Part shown: positions 6,200-6,227 of the stretch, one piece after another
Layout of the letters: every line of letters begins with the position of its first letter
Position numbering within the stretch: position 1 is the stretch's first letter
Assembly (NCBI GenBank): GCA_021787175.1
Contig: JAJYMF010000277.1
Span: forward strand, 1-6,227
Source of the DNA: Pseudomonadota bacterium
Lineage (GTDB): Bacteria; Pseudomonadota; Gammaproteobacteria; Xanthomonadales; Rhodanobacteraceae
Length of the DNA: 6,227 bases
Direction of reading: 5' to 3'
The notes under the pieces: generated by a model
The model's input: the letters and a program-made list of their open reading frames with translations, nothing else
Database searches by the model: none
What the model was told of the DNA's origin: nothing
Program-made: the position numbers and the translations under genes

Positions 6200-6227
6200 T
6201 CAGAACGCCGCGCGGACATAGACCGCG
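6200..6227 (-). CDS. Possible last codons of an outer-membrane protein gene (truncated by window edge)
   Basis: Reading in from the right edge on the minus strand, one frame gives AVYVRAAF and then TGA (6202-6200). The alternating hydrophobic pattern ending in Phe resembles the C-terminal beta-strand signal of outer-membrane barrels such as TonB-dependent receptors, the codons are G/C-ended, and a stem-loop follows at once. Eight residues are too few for a firm call and the competing frame on the same strand is also open, so this is a suggestion only. Confidence 0.27.

Noticed and set aside
6000..6221. + strand open frame beginning VIDQRWKVPMIFGFLDR at the right edge
   Set aside because: Third-position G/C is fairly high, but there is no ribosome-binding site or family match, and the likely gene direction here is the minus strand; kept only as a competing possibility.

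Overview
The window is GC-rich DNA, roughly two thirds G+C over most of its length, with strongly G/C-biased third codon positions in the three long genes. The gene content (a NupG-type nucleoside permease, a secreted M61 metallopeptidase with a PDZ domain, and a long cell-envelope lipoprotein) and the codon style suggest a gammaproteobacterium of the Xanthomonadales, possibly the Rhodanobacter/Dyella group. That placement is inference; no rRNA or species marker is present.

Left end (1-632): the 3' end of a J-domain co-chaperone gene on the + strand (stop at 174-176) lies in DNA of only about 52% G+C by hand count. It is followed by what reads as a decayed C-terminal piece of a type I restriction endonuclease subunit (HsdR), broken by two frame changes. 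This looks like the eroded edge of an accessory or defence region next to chromosomal DNA.

Middle (633-4512), all on the minus strand: a complete NupG/XapB-like nucleoside:H+ symporter (633-1898), a 198-base spacer, and a complete signal-peptide-bearing M61 peptidase (2097-4016) with its own plausible Shine-Dalgarno sequence and candidate promoter. Upstream of the peptidase is a 496-base stretch without a convincing gene. It holds a 15-base palindrome and two perfect inverted repeats that share one arm and so cannot both fold at once.

Right end (4513-6227), minus strand: a long lipoprotein (4513-5937) that I place tentatively in the TIKI/TraB/erythromycin-esterase-like superfamily. Beyond its start the G+C content drops and the coding picture is unclear. 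There is a possible small histidine-rich ORF overlapping the lipoprotein start by ATGA. At the extreme edge is what could be the last codons of an outer-membrane protein, followed at once by a hairpin.

The three complete genes point the same way but are separated by wide gaps, so they need not be one operon. Two deal with nutrient acquisition (nucleoside uptake and peptide breakdown outside the cytoplasm) and one with the envelope. I see no CRISPR array, tRNA, rRNA or intact mobile element. Nothing here amounts to a convincing new biological system; the most notable items are the HsdR relic at the composition step, the shared-arm hairpins, and the uncharacterised lipoprotein.
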